From contig NZ_SJUO01000001.1 in NCBI RefSeq assembly GCF_004336985.1, positions 124,001-188,000 of the forward strand: DNA of 64,000 nt, written 5' to 3'. Position numbers and translations under genes: made by a program. This document shows positions 1-8,297 of this stretch, in pieces. Numbering within the stretch: the first letter of the stretch is position 1; every line of letters begins with the position of its first letter. The notes below the pieces were generated by a model. The model was not told the DNA's origin. It worked only from the letters and a program-made list of their open reading frames with translations, and ran no database searches. This DNA is from Exiguobacterium sp. SL-9. Lineage in GTDB: Bacteria > Bacillota > Bacilli > Exiguobacteriales > Exiguobacteriaceae.

Positions 1-176
1 CCAATGCGAATGTAACGTACGTCAATGTCTTGTAACGTACGAAGTTGTGTAGCGTCGGCCCTCGCCAACAACATTGCTTGTTTTGAAGCACCGTCTGTCG
101 TGAACAGCTGACGTTCCACTTCCTCGTCACCCAGAGACGAGAAGATGACTTCCTGCTCAATCAATGGCCCGCCCAC
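1..176 (-). CDS. partial reading frame at window edge, unknown protein or frameshifted tail of next gene
   Basis: An open minus-strand frame runs from about 176 off the left edge, with protein-like composition (it contains IEQEVIFSSLGDEEVERQ). Possible starts are GTG at 176 or TTG at 164, both inside the end of the neighbouring SUKH-like gene in another frame. It may be a separate overlapping gene, or the true C-terminus of that neighbour after a one-base frameshift, because SUKH proteins are usually longer than 107 residues. The sequence does not decide between these. Confidence 0.4.
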   Translation of the reverse strand, partial: MGGPLIEQEVIFSSLGDEEVERQLFTTDGASKQAMLLARADATQLRTLQDIDVRYIRI

Positions 177-480
177 CTGATCGTAACCAACCCTCGAAGG
201 AAATCGACAACGTCTCTTCCACTTCAAACGTCTCATGGCTGACGATGACGACGTGATTCGTCTTGATATCCACGCAGACCGGGTCGCCTAAAAAATCTTC
301 ATACCCGATGACATATATCCCGTCCGGCCATGGCTCTTCGTCGTCTTCAAACTCCTCCTGTACTTCCTCGAAACGCTCGCGCTCGTTGATGAATGCGTTT
401 CGAGGCAATCCTTCCACATCCTCGAGTTTGATTTCGACCTCGTCCGCCGGCAATAGTGCTTTCAAATCCTCTTTTGTCAT
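157..480 (-). CDS. SUKH/SMI1-KNR4-like small protein
   Basis: This 107-residue acidic protein has the run GIYVIGYEDFLGDPVCVDIK followed by SFEGWL near the C-terminus, the pattern of SMI1/KNR4 (SUKH) proteins, many of which are immunity proteins of contact-dependent toxins. The start ATG at 480 follows AAGGTGG at a normal distance. The protein is short for the family, and the frame directly downstream stays open in another phase, so a frameshift near 175 is possible. No toxin gene is visible beside it. The family call is by pattern only. Confidence 0.55.
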   Translation of the reverse strand: MTKEDLKALLPADEVEIKLEDVEGLPRNAFINERERFEEVQEEFEDDEEPWPDGIYVIGYEDFLGDPVCVDIKTNHVVIVSHETFEVEETLSISFEGWLRSGGRAID

Positions 481-525
481 TGTTGTCCCACCTTCCTATT
501 TTTAGGCTGACTTCACCCATTCATC

Positions 526-553
526 TTGACATATTATGACCTTGGTGTAAAAT
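526..553 (+). promoter_or_regulatory. SigA-type promoter
   Basis: TTGACA at 526-531 and TAAAAT at 548-553 are separated by 16 bases, upstream of the membrane protein starting at 606. Confidence 0.75.
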
Positions 554-605
554 TACACTTGTAAGTAAATGTAAATATAACCCTCATTAAGAAAGGGGTG
601 TCCTG

Positions 606-1052
606 ATGGGCAATCCAAAGAAATGCCTCATCGTCTTGTCATCGGTCTATATACTCGCGTTCATCGTGAACCTGATTCCATCTATCATGTTTCCCGATGC
701 GACGATTCAACCAATTCATGCGGTCGCCTCCGGCTTACTGCTCGCTTGCATGTTCGGGACGTGTTTATTACGGAATCGTGTCGCCAAACTATTAATTATG
801 GCTATTCTGTTCGCAAGTGTGACCGTTTTTTCACTCATCAGCTTCGAGACATACATGTATGACATCGTATTATTAGATGCCTTATTTTCGATTCAATATC
901 CGCTCTATATCCTGTTCGTGACACCGCTGTTCGGGCTGAACTTCTTTCTAAACGTAAATCCGGAATACGTCTCCTTGCTCGTCTTTTTCATCGCGATTTT
1001 GTTGCTCGTCATCCATGAGGTCGCGGTGACACGATTCAGTAACGTCGACTAA
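606..1052 (+). CDS. hypothetical multi-pass membrane protein
   Basis: This 148-residue protein has four to five hydrophobic segments (roughly residues 8-30, 38-56, 60-85, 98-115 and 122-142) and little outside them, so it should be an integral membrane protein. I do not recognise a family. GAAAGGGGTG lies just before the ATG and a strong SigA-type promoter lies about 55 bases upstream. The next gene starts 28 bases after its stop, so the two are probably co-transcribed. Confidence 0.75.
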   Translation: MGNPKKCLIVLSSVYILAFIVNLIPSIMFPDATIQPIHAVASGLLLACMFGTCLLRNRVAKLLIMAILFASVTVFSLISFETYMYDIVLLDALFSIQYPLYILFVTPLFGLNFFLNVNPEYVSLLVFFIAILLLVIHEVAVTRFSNVD

Positions 1053-1080
1053 GCTTTTAAACTTTATGAGGAGGACTTAT

Positions 1081-1482
1081 ATGCACTTCTATATCGGCTA
1101 CCGCTTCTCGAACATCGAACAGGTCAGAGCCCTACACAATCACCTAATCAACGACGGCCACACCCATACATACGACTGGACGACGAACGATCGCGCCACG
1201 TCACTTGAGGACTTGCGAGCCATCGGCACGAGCGAGTTGGAGGCCATCACGGCGTCAGACTTCGTCGTCATCTTACTGCCGGCCGGCAACAGCAGCCATG
1301 TCGAGCTCGGGATCGCCCTCGGTGCAGGTGTGACGGTGTTCATACATGATGCCAAAAATCGCTTCGACGATTTTGAGACGACGAGCACGTTCTATCATCT
1401 ACCCCACGTCATCCAATTGACCGGATCGCTCGAGGACGTGCCTCGGAACATCACCGCCCACTTTGCCGGTAAAACGCGTTAA
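1081..1482 (+). CDS. nucleoside 2-deoxyribosyltransferase-like protein
   Basis: This 133-residue protein begins MHFYIGYRFSN and contains DFVVILLPAGNSSHVELGIALG. That is the layout of the nucleoside 2-deoxyribosyltransferase-like fold, with an N-terminal strand, a D-x-hydrophobic strand, then a Ser-x-x-x-Glu-x-Gly helix holding the catalytic-type Glu. Family members move deoxyribose between bases, but many small Bacillota members are of unknown activity. An ATG at 1066 also exists. GAGGAGG lies between it and the ATG at 1081, so 1081 is the start. It probably shares a transcript with the membrane protein upstream. Confidence 0.65.
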   Translation: MHFYIGYRFSNIEQVRALHNHLINDGHTHTYDWTTNDRATSLEDLRAIGTSELEAITASDFVVILLPAGNSSHVELGIALGAGVTVFIHDAKNRFDDFETTSTFYHLPHVIQLTGSLEDVPRNITAHFAGKTR

Positions 1483-1677
1483 GCTAATTATTCGTTTCTA
1501 CACATTCGACAGCTATCTGGCTCTAACAAAAAGTATATCTCATCCTCTTTGCCCAATCTATGGAAAGGAAGCGAGCCGGATAATCAATTATATAAAATTT
1601 TGAAATCGATTGGATTTATCTGGTACATCAATCATTTTTGTGACATACTGTTCAAAATCTACTTTTGAACGGGGACG

Positions 1678-2907
1678 ATGGATATGCGTACTTGGAAACA
1701 ACCTTTACTTTTACTTGCTGGCGTCGGCATCTCGAACCTTGGGGCCTGGGTGTACTTCATCGCCCTCAACTTGATCGTCCTCGAGATGACGCAATCGCCG
1801 TTCGCCGTGTCGGTCCTCTACATCCTCGTCCCGCTCGCGGCCCTATGCGCGAACTTTTGGTCAGGCTCGGTCATCGACCGCACCGACACGCGCCGCTTGA
1901 TGATGTGGCTCGATGCGCTCCGTGCCGTCGTCGTCTTCAGTCTCGCTTTCACCGACTCACTCGCGCTCATCTATGTGCTCGTGTTTGGATTGAATATCGC
2001 GAGCTCCGTCTTCGAATCGGCCTCCCTCGTCTATATGACGAAACTCGTCCCAAGCGCTGACCGGCAACGGTTCAACGCGCTCAAGAACTTCGTCCAATCG
2101 GCCGGGTTCATTTTAGGCCCAGCTATCGCGGGATTGTTGTTCATGATCGGCAGCCCGACGTTCGCCATCCAGTTGAACGCGCTGGCGTTGCTCGTGTCCG
2201 TCGGGATTCTCGCATGCTTACCGAGGCTGTTCACGGCCAGCGAGGAGGTCGAGGTATTCAGCCTGCGCATGATTATCGAGGACTGGAAGACGGTCGTCCG
2301 GTTCGCGTCGACCATGCGTTACGTGACGCTCGTCTATGGTCTATTCTGCGTCATGACGATTTTCATGTCGGGGCTCGACTCACTCGAGGCGTCGTTCGCG
2401 ACGCAAGTGCTCGGTTTCTCTGAGAGTCGATACGGCTTTCTTGTCAGTGTCGCCGGAGCCGGGATTATCGCCGGCTCCATCATCAATGCGACGTTCAGCG
2501 CTCGGATGACGTTACCGTTCTTAATCAGTTTCGGCGCCATCCTAACACCTGTCGGCTATCTCGTTTTCGCCTTCTCGGAATCGTTCGTGCTCGCATCCGC
2601 CGGGTTCTTCCTGCTCACGTTCGCCCTATCGTTCGCGAACACCGGCTTCTTGTCCTTTTATCAGAACAACGTGCCGACCGAACTGATGGGCCGCTTCTCG
2701 GGAGTGATCAATGTAGTCGAGTCCATCCTCATCATCGGGTTGACGTTTGGCATCGGCCTCCTCGCTGAATACGTCGGGATTCGTTCGACGTACGTTGCCT
2801 TTTCGCTCGCTTTCTTACTCGTCGGCTTGGTCACGGTTCGTGTTGTGTTAGAGCGTTCAAAACGAGCACTGTATGAGGCGGTTCTATATGAGGAGGAAGC
2901 ATCTTAA
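1678..2907 (+). CDS. MFS transporter, EntS/MFS_3-like
   Basis: This protein of 409 residues has twelve predicted membrane segments. The loop after segment 2 reads GSVIDRTDTRRLM, a match to MFS motif A (G-x-x-x-D-R). It aligns best by eye with the MFS_3/EntS group of drug or siderophore exporters; substrate unknown. The start could be the ATG at 1678 or the one at 1684, since GGGGACG precedes both. About 195 bases before it carry no other gene. A strong terminator follows at 2931. Confidence 0.8.
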   Translation: MDMRTWKQPLLLLAGVGISNLGAWVYFIALNLIVLEMTQSPFAVSVLYILVPLAALCANFWSGSVIDRTDTRRLMMWLDALRAVVVFSLAFTDSLALIYVLVFGLNIASSVFESASLVYMTKLVPSADRQRFNALKNFVQSAGFILGPAIAGLLFMIGSPTFAIQLNALALLVSVGILACLPRLFTASEEVEVFSLRMIIEDWKTVVRFASTMRYVTLVYGLFCVMTIFMSGLDSLEASFATQVLGFSESRYGFLVSVAGAGIIAGSIINATFSARMTLPFLISFGAILTPVGYLVFAFSESFVLASAGFFLLTFALSFANTGFLSFYQNNVPTELMGRFSGVINVVESILIIGLTFGIGLLAEYVGIRSTYVAFSLAFLLVGLVTVRVVLERSKRALYEAVLYEEEAS

Positions 2908-2930
2908 TCTTTTATTGAAACTATAGAAAA

Positions 2931-2965
2931 GCCGATTGAGACCATCCTCTCAATCGGCTCTCTTT
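2931..2965. terminator. terminator between convergent genes
   Basis: An 11-base inverted repeat (GCCGATTGAGA, 2931-2941 with 2948-2958) is followed by TCTCTTT on the plus strand. Confidence 0.8.
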
Positions 2966-2987
2966 AAGCTGTCGCGACAACAATGGC

Positions 2988-3899
2988 TTATTTTAACGCT
3001 TGAGTCATCTGATACACGTGTTCCTCTACCACAGCAACAATGACATCCGGACGATCTAAATGAACAGCATGCGATGACCGTTCCGCAATCACCAGCTTGC
3101 TAGTTGTCGAGAGCATCGTTTGTTCACGAATGAGTTGATGCCACGTTGCTTCTAATAACTTTAACTCAGATTCAGGCAAACCGTTTAACAGGCCTTGTTC
3201 GACTTCATGGTCGGCGTCGCGTCCAATCACATACACTGGCATCGAACCGAGACTTCCTAACTGTTTAATGAACCGAGAATCCGCATGCCAGTTCCTGACT
3301 TCCTCAATCATCGTTTTATACAGATTTGGCCTTTGGAAAAATTGGATCAACTCTGCTTGAACATCACTCGGAAGCTTGCGCTGATTGGGTGTCAATACGG
3401 TTTGGATACGTCGTGTTAACGCTGATTCGGTTTGTTCTGCATAGGCCTCACATTGTTTCAGCCAATCCTCATCTGACGCTCCCTCATTCATGATTGGCAA
3501 GTCTAGCGTATCGAGTCTTTCCAAGTCGTGCGATGTGGAGTCGATGAGCACGAGTGCAGCCACATCAGACAAATAACGCTTCGCGAAATGCTGGGCGCAA
3601 AGCCCTCCATAGGAATGTCCGAGTAAGATGATAGGACTGTCAATACGCAGAACGTGTAACAGTTCCTTTAATTCGCTTACAGTCGCTTCTGTGTTGCGTT
3701 CACGTTGACTCTGTTCACTTCTGCCAATCCCCGGCCGGTGATACAGGATGACCTGATTTGTTACACTTAGCTTCTCTGTCACCTCATGCCACTCTTCGAA
3801 CGAACAACCCATTCCAGTCATGATGACGATTGGTATACCATGCTCTCCTTTACGCTTCACTTCAAGTTCTGTCTCAAACACTTTCACAAAATGGTTCAT
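2988..3899 (-). CDS. alpha/beta-fold hydrolase
   Basis: This 303-residue protein shows the alpha/beta hydrolase order: an oxyanion-region TGMGCSFEEWHE, HRPGIGRSE, the nucleophile elbow GHSYG with Ser96, and a C-terminal SSHAVHLDRPD with probable catalytic His277. The acid is probably the Asp of IGRDADHE. Substrate cannot be told. ATG at 3899 follows GGGGGCGATATCC. Codon use is a little AT-richer than the neighbours. It ends facing the MFS gene with a shared terminator. Confidence 0.8.
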   Translation of the reverse strand: MNHFVKVFETELEVKRKGEHGIPIVIMTGMGCSFEEWHEVTEKLSVTNQVILYHRPGIGRSEQSQRERNTEATVSELKELLHVLRIDSPIILLGHSYGGLCAQHFAKRYLSDVAALVLIDSTSHDLERLDTLDLPIMNEGASDEDWLKQCEAYAEQTESALTRRIQTVLTPNQRKLPSDVQAELIQFFQRPNLYKTMIEEVRNWHADSRFIKQLGSLGSMPVYVIGRDADHEVEQGLLNGLPESELKLLEATWHQLIREQTMLSTTSKLVIAERSSHAVHLDRPDVIVAVVEEHVYQMTQALK

Positions 3900-3970
3900 G
3901 GATATCGCCCCCTAATCGTCTCCCGTTTCCAACAATCTCACTTTTCATTATAGCTGACCCGTTATAATCA

Positions 3971-3999
3971 TTGCTAAATAATTGAAGAACCTATATAAT
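3971..3999 (+). promoter_or_regulatory. SigA-type promoter of the UMP kinase paralogue
   Basis: TTGCTA at 3971-3976, a 17-base spacer, and TATAAT at 3994-3999. Transcription should begin near 4006, downstream of the in-frame ATG at 4001, which rules that ATG out as the start. Confidence 0.8.
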
Positions 4000-4033
4000 T
4001 TTGGAGATTTGCAATCAGAAAGGGAGTGTTTCG

Positions 4034-4771
4034 TTGAACAACTATCAAAACGTGCTCATCAAGTTGAGCGGGGCCGCCATCGCCGGCGAGGACAACTCGA
4101 ATTTTGATCCACACAAACTCGATCAAATTGCGACTGAGATTTTATCGTTGATTGACATGGGCATCAACGTTTCCCTAATGATCGGCGGAGGGAACATCTT
4201 CCGAGGCAACATGGCCGACGCATGGGGCATCGACCGCGTCGAGGCTGACAACATCGGCACGCTCGGCACCGTCATCAACAGCTTGATGCTGCGGGGTGTG
4301 CTGAAAAGCAAGACCGACCGCGAAGTTCGGGTCATGACGGCCATGCCGATTCCGAGTATGGCTGAGCCGTACATTCGACTGAAGGCACTCACCCATCTGA
4401 ACAAAGGGTACGTCCTCATCTTCGCAGGTGGTAACGGTCAGCCGTTCGTCTCGACAGACTATCCGGCGGTTCAACGCGCGGTCGAGATGCACTGTGACGC
4501 CCTGTTCGTCGCCAAAAACGGGATTTCCGGTGTCTATACGGAAGACCCGAATCGTTCGAGCGCGGCGAGACAATATACGTCGCTCCACTATAACGATGTG
4601 TTGCGCCATGACTTGAAGGTAATGGATCAGTCGGCGCTGCTCCTCGCGCGAGACAATCATCTTCCGGTACATGTGTTCGACTTTGAAGAGACGGGCGCGA
4701 TGAAACGAATCTGTTCGGGCGAGTCGATCGGCACGTTGATTCACGATGGCCGGACTAACTTTGCCACATAA
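4034..4771 (+). CDS. UMP kinase (PyrH) paralogue, divergent
   Basis: This 245-residue amino-acid-kinase-fold protein keeps the PyrH layout: VLIKLSG at the start, IGGGNIFRG, AEPYIR, STD, KNGISGVYTEDP, VMDQSA and ESIGTLI. It should phosphorylate UMP to UDP or act on a related substrate. It starts at TTG 4034 after AAAGGGAG. The ATG at 4001 lies between the -10 box and the start of the transcript. Usual SGEA reads SGAA and usual GTGNP reads GNGQP. It stands alone, not in the usual rpsB-tsf-pyrH-frr order, so it is probably a second copy. Confidence 0.8.
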   Translation: MNNYQNVLIKLSGAAIAGEDNSNFDPHKLDQIATEILSLIDMGINVSLMIGGGNIFRGNMADAWGIDRVEADNIGTLGTVINSLMLRGVLKSKTDREVRVMTAMPIPSMAEPYIRLKALTHLNKGYVLIFAGGNGQPFVSTDYPAVQRAVEMHCDALFVAKNGISGVYTEDPNRSSAARQYTSLHYNDVLRHDLKVMDQSALLLARDNHLPVHVFDFEETGAMKRICSGESIGTLIHDGRTNFAT

Positions 4772-4774
4772 CTG

Positions 4775-4808
4775 ACGACACCACCGACATCTGTGCCGGT
4801 GGTGTCGT
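4775..4808 (+). terminator. hairpin after the UMP kinase paralogue
   Basis: A perfect 12-base inverted repeat (4775-4786 with 4797-4808) begins three bases after the stop. The T tail is short (TTTACTTC). The stretch 4809-4986 after it holds no gene I can support. Confidence 0.7.
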
Positions 4809-4986
4809 TTACTTCATCCGCTCGAAGAAACGCACTTGCTCCGATTCGAAAAACGAGCTCATCGTCCCAATCTGATGCTCTATAATGAAGGTGACGGACA
4901 TCTTTGATTGGTTATTTCCCACACATAGCGGGTAATTGAGATGGTGGCTCATCGCGAGCCGATTTAAAACAGATGGAGGGTTAAAC

Positions 4987-5823
4987 ATGAAGCAATGGAC
5001 CAATGAATCGACTTATTTGTTCGGGCTCATCGCCTGTATGATTGTCGGCTCGATGGCATTCACCGTTCTTTTGTCCGATAGTAACACCGGTCTTCTCGGC
5101 TACTTGATTTTACCGGCCGTCGTTCTATCTTCCCTTATCTTCGGAATGCGGGCCGGGCTGACCCTGTCTGTCTCACTCCTTCTCTTTTTATTCATCTATT
5201 TCCGATGGTTCGCATCCATCTATGAAGCAGGAAACGTTCAGTTTTTCAACAGCAGAGGGATCAGTTTTACGATATTGCTGCTCGTCATGTCCATTTTGTC
5301 CGGTCTCGTTCATCAACTCGTAAAGAACGTACAACTGTCACGTCTCGAGTTAGAGGAGCGTACCCGACAGCTCGTGGCCGTTGACCCTGAGACGTGGCTC
5401 GATAACGCCGAACGGTTTCGGATGGACTTGAATGCCGAACGCGATCGCCTGATTCGCCACGGTGACGCCTTCACGGTCTCGTTCATTCAAATCCATGAGC
5501 TGAGAGAATTCGAGGAACGGTTTGGACGGACCGAGTATGAATGGTTCTTGAATTATTTCAGTGACGAGCTCCATCTGGCCACGAGACGAACGGACCATAA
5601 GTACCGCGTGGCCTTAGACACGTTCGCCATCATCTATCCGCACACGTCCCCTGAGGCCGCCCGCGTCGTCCATGATCGGATTCGCCCGTTACTCGAACAG
5701 TACGAGCTTCAAAGCGGTGAACACGTGTCGTTGACGCATGAGCATACGTTTTATGACGTGAATCTAGAAAATTGCAACGCAGCCGTTGATGAAATCAATG
5801 CGAAAATTTCGTTCACCAGTTAA
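4987..5823 (+). CDS. membrane protein with degenerate GGDEF domain (possible c-di-GMP receptor)
   Basis: Of 278 residues, about 10-110 form four or more membrane segments, then a short coiled stretch (LSRLELEERTRQL), then a GGDEF-like domain from about residue 135. The catalytic GGDEF motif is replaced by ALDTF (209-213) and the metal-binding DxF region is also lost, so cyclase activity is unlikely. The inhibitory-site motif RxxD is intact as RRTD (200-203) at the exact family spacing. This recalls Bacillus subtilis YdaK. Inference: it binds c-di-GMP rather than making it. ATG follows GGAGGG. Confidence 0.75.
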   Translation: MKQWTNESTYLFGLIACMIVGSMAFTVLLSDSNTGLLGYLILPAVVLSSLIFGMRAGLTLSVSLLLFLFIYFRWFASIYEAGNVQFFNSRGISFTILLLVMSILSGLVHQLVKNVQLSRLELEERTRQLVAVDPETWLDNAERFRMDLNAERDRLIRHGDAFTVSFIQIHELREFEERFGRTEYEWFLNYFSDELHLATRRTDHKYRVALDTFAIIYPHTSPEAARVVHDRIRPLLEQYELQSGEHVSLTHEHTFYDVNLENCNAAVDEINAKISFTS

Positions 5824-5836
5824 GATACATCCGATG

Positions 5837-5888
5837 AAAAAAACTTGAATGACCAACACTTGATAGAAGTGTGCATTCAAGTTTTTTT
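5837..5888. terminator. bidirectional terminator
   Basis: An A-run plus ACTTGAATG pairs with CATTCAAGT plus a T-run, giving a terminator usable from both sides between convergent genes. Confidence 0.8.
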
Positions 5889-5916
5889 GTGTACTCAAAT
5901 CAACTCGTCATCCTCA

Positions 5917-6576
5917 TCAAACCGTTCCGACAGGCGAATCTAAGACTTCGATCGTCTTTAAAACCGTATCGACAATCCGCGTACGCGTATCGTTTTTCGA
6001 CAGCAATACCGCCTCGCCCGTCTCATCGAAGCAATATGCGATCGGAATCGAATGGCCACAGTTTCGATACGACCCATCGGCATGGCTCGTCCCGAGAATC
6101 ATTGAACGTTGTTGCATCGCGATTTGCTTCGCCACACCGGACCAATCCGCATATTGTTCTTCGCTGAACATGCCGACGCCAATCGGATTGAAGATAAGTT
6201 GAATGTCCTCTTCCGATTTAAGTCCTTCCAGCCCCATGAAGATTTCTCGACAGAGCACATATCCGTAGCGGTGACCATCGTCCTCGACAGTTGACGGCAT
6301 GAAGAGCGGCATCGTTTCCGGTGTCTTGGCACGGTCCAACAGTGTCTCCCCACGCTTATCGATGATGAGCGCTCGGTCCACGTTCTGCTCGTTCCGATAG
6401 CCCATCACGACCGCTGTCTGGAATCGCTTCGCGAGTTTCTTGACCTCGGGAAGATGGGTAACCTGACAATAGCCTTCCGGGTACAAGATCAAGTCCACAT
6501 CGGGGTTCGCTTTGATGTCTTGACTGAATTGCTCTAGGTGTTTTTCCATTTTGGGTTGGCCAATCAGAATCTTCAT
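5917..6576 (-). CDS. nitrilase-superfamily hydrolase
   Basis: This 219-residue protein carries the carbon-nitrogen hydrolase triad in order: Glu34 in YPEGY, Lys84 in RAKTPE and Cys109 in VLCREIF. It should cleave an amide or nitrile in the cytosol; substrate unknown. It is shorter than the usual 260-300 residues. AAAGGTG precedes the start. It is followed (in its own direction) by the terminator at 5837 and is preceded by the short-chain dehydrogenase-like gene 48 bases away, so the two may form one unit. Confidence 0.8.
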   Translation of the reverse strand: MKILIGQPKMEKHLEQFSQDIKANPDVDLILYPEGYCQVTHLPEVKKLAKRFQTAVVMGYRNEQNVDRALIIDKRGETLLDRAKTPETMPLFMPSTVEDDGHRYGYVLCREIFMGLEGLKSEEDIQLIFNPIGVGMFSEEQYADWSGVAKQIAMQQRSMILGTSHADGSYRNCGHSIPIAYCFDETGEAVLLSKNDTRTRIVDTVLKTIEVLDSPVGTV

Positions 6577-6624
6577 ATGTACGGCACACCTTTCTCAAAT
6601 TTACATTTTTTAAAATCAATATTC

Positions 6625-7143
6625 TCACTTCGTTGCAAAGCCGACTAAACAAAGAGGTTTCTTCTCATGAATCGCCTCGACCACGCCTCCGGCAATCTCT
6701 TCATGCGTCAACCAGCGGCGCTGACCTTTCACGACCTGATAGCCGAGTTGCACTTGGTGATAACGGACGTCTTCAGGGATTCTCAGCCCGTTCCTCACAC
6801 CGCTCGGATTGGCGCGGCTCCCGAGGACATGGAACACGTCCGTGCCACCGCGCAGTGCTGACAACACACACGGCAAGGCGTTAGCTGCGTCCGAATGAAT
6901 CCAGGCAACGACCAAGTCGAAGTCTCCGTGAATCGCAATCGAACGTCGCAGTGCTTCCTTGAGACGCAAGTCGTCCCGATAGTCGACCAATATGGCAGAC
7001 AGCCGATCTGGCGATTGCTCGGTCAATCGTTTCATTTTCTCGGCATCTCGTCCGATGATGGACACGTGATACCCACCCTCTGCCAACCAAAGGACCATCC
7101 CCGCCAGCATCCCGCTGCCGCCGATCACTAGCGCATGTTTCAC
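6625..7143 (-). CDS. short-chain dehydrogenase-like Rossmann protein
   Basis: This 172-residue protein starts KHALVIGGSGMLAGMVLWLA, the glycine-rich nucleotide-binding turn of SDR proteins, followed by IIGRDAEKM and VDYRDD. It lacks a clear YxxxK catalytic pair and is short, so it may bind NAD(P) without being a classical SDR enzyme. The start is GTG at 7143, after AAGGGACAG. It lies upstream of the nitrilase-like gene in the same direction. Confidence 0.7.
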   Translation of the reverse strand: MKHALVIGGSGMLAGMVLWLAEGGYHVSIIGRDAEKMKRLTEQSPDRLSAILVDYRDDLRLKEALRRSIAIHGDFDLVVAWIHSDAANALPCVLSALRGGTDVFHVLGSRANPSGVRNGLRIPEDVRYHQVQLGYQVVKGQRRWLTHEEIAGGVVEAIHEKKPLCLVGFATK

Positions 7144-7234
7144 GATATATCTGTCCCTTCTGTCCGTTTATAAGTATGGAAGGAATCCTGTCTTACGAGA
7201 GCGAAATCCACATATAACATCCCCTCAAGGAGGC

Positions 7235-7681
7235 ATGATTCCCATTCCATCGACCATCTATTTCATCAAACCAATCCAGTCGCCACACGAACTCGATGAA
7301 TCGTTCCCAGTCATGAACCAACTGCGTACCGACCTGACGCTCGACACGTATCGTGAAATCGTAGCCGCCATGCGACCGCAAGGCTATGAACTGTATGCGT
7401 TATACGCCGACGATGCGATTGTATCGCTTGCGGGTATTGAGCTCCGCGTCAATCTATATCTCGAGAAACACGTCTTCATTTACGACCTTGTGACGTGCGC
7501 GAACCATCGCTCGAACGGATATGGTGAGATGCTGCTTCACTTCGTCCACGAATACGCCCGCGACCATAGTGCCAAATACGTCGCCCTTGAGTCAGGACTT
7601 GCCCGGACCGAGGCGCACCGCTTTTATAAAGACAAAATGGACTATGCCATCACGAGCTATTCGTTTCGTAAACAGCTTTGA
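7235..7681 (+). CDS. GNAT-family N-acetyltransferase
   Basis: This 148-residue protein has the GNAT acetyl-CoA site as VTCANHRSNGYGEMLLHFV and a C-terminal ESGLARTEAHRFYKDKMDY, typical of small GNAT acetyltransferases of unknown substrate. The start is uncertain: AAGGAGG lies only one base before the ATG at 7235, too close for good use, and an ATT at 7244 sits at a better distance. A weak terminator follows at 7700. Confidence 0.8.
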   Translation: MIPIPSTIYFIKPIQSPHELDESFPVMNQLRTDLTLDTYREIVAAMRPQGYELYALYADDAIVSLAGIELRVNLYLEKHVFIYDLVTCANHRSNGYGEMLLHFVHEYARDHSAKYVALESGLARTEAHRFYKDKMDYAITSYSFRKQL

Positions 7682-7699
7682 ATTCGTTGTAACGAAAAA

Positions 7700-7728
7700 G
7701 GAAGAGCCTGTCGCTCTTCCCGTCTCTA
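7700..7728 (+). terminator. probable terminator after the acetyltransferase gene
   Basis: GGAAGAGC (7700-7707) pairs with GCTCTTCC (7713-7720), followed by a T-rich but mixed tail. Confidence 0.5.
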
Positions 7729-7821
7729 TTATATCGTGATTCTCGAACCAAAAACAGACTGTGTTCTCCTAAATTCATCCACTATACTGTGAAGACAACC
7801 TGACTGAAGGAGAGATGAAGC

Positions 7822-8238
7822 ATGACTGATGACATGAGACCGCTCGATCCAGGCCCGTTTTTTCACGGCACGAAAGCCGAACTGAAGCTAGGTGACTTGC
7901 TAGAACCGAAGCGACGCTCAAACTATCAAGATAAGCAGTCGAATTACATCTATTTCACGGCCACCCTCGACGCCGCCAAATGGGGTGCCGAACTGGCGAG
8001 CGGTGAGGCTCGTGAACGCATCTATCTCGTCGAACCGACGGGTGACTTCGAGAATGACCCGAACTTGACGGACAAGCGCTTCCCTGGCAATCCGACCCGG
8101 TCGTACCGGTCGAACGCCCCGCTCAAAGTCGTGGCCGAGCTCGGGACGTGGGAACGCCATCCGGATGATGTGATCACGCATATGCTTGAATCGCTTGAGA
8201 ACCTGCGGCAATCAGGAGAAGATGTGATTGACGACTGA
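7822..8238 (+). CDS. arr: rifampin ADP-ribosyltransferase (Arr)
   Basis: This 138-residue protein matches the whole Arr family: FFHGTKAELKLGDLLEP, YIYFTATLDAAKWGAELA, RIYLVEPTGDFENDPN and FPGNPTRSYRS. Arr moves ADP-ribose from NAD+ to the ansa-chain hydroxyl of rifampin and inactivates it. The NAD-contacting His (in FHGT) and the Tyr/Asp positions look intact. AAGGAGAG precedes the ATG. There is no transposon or integron beside it, so this is a chromosomal copy, of the kind seen across environmental Bacillota. Function in resistance is inferred from the family. Confidence 0.9.
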   Translation: MTDDMRPLDPGPFFHGTKAELKLGDLLEPKRRSNYQDKQSNYIYFTATLDAAKWGAELASGEARERIYLVEPTGDFENDPNLTDKRFPGNPTRSYRSNAPLKVVAELGTWERHPDDVITHMLESLENLRQSGEDVIDD

Positions 8239-8297
8239 TACGAAGGCGAGGCACCTTGAATCATTCCTTTACACAATACTATCAGCGAGGGAAAACT

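Noticed and set aside
4001-4033. ATG at 4001 as start of the UMP kinase paralogue
   Set aside because: It lies one base after the TATAAT box and upstream of the expected transcript start; TTG 4034 has a good ribosome site.
4175-4744. 189-residue minus-strand frame across the UMP kinase paralogue
   Set aside because: It is the shadow of a clear gene and has no family-like sequence.
4809-5003. 64-residue minus-strand frame
   Set aside because: No ribosome site and overlap with the start of the GGDEF-like gene; only the last 30 residues look protein-like, perhaps a relic.
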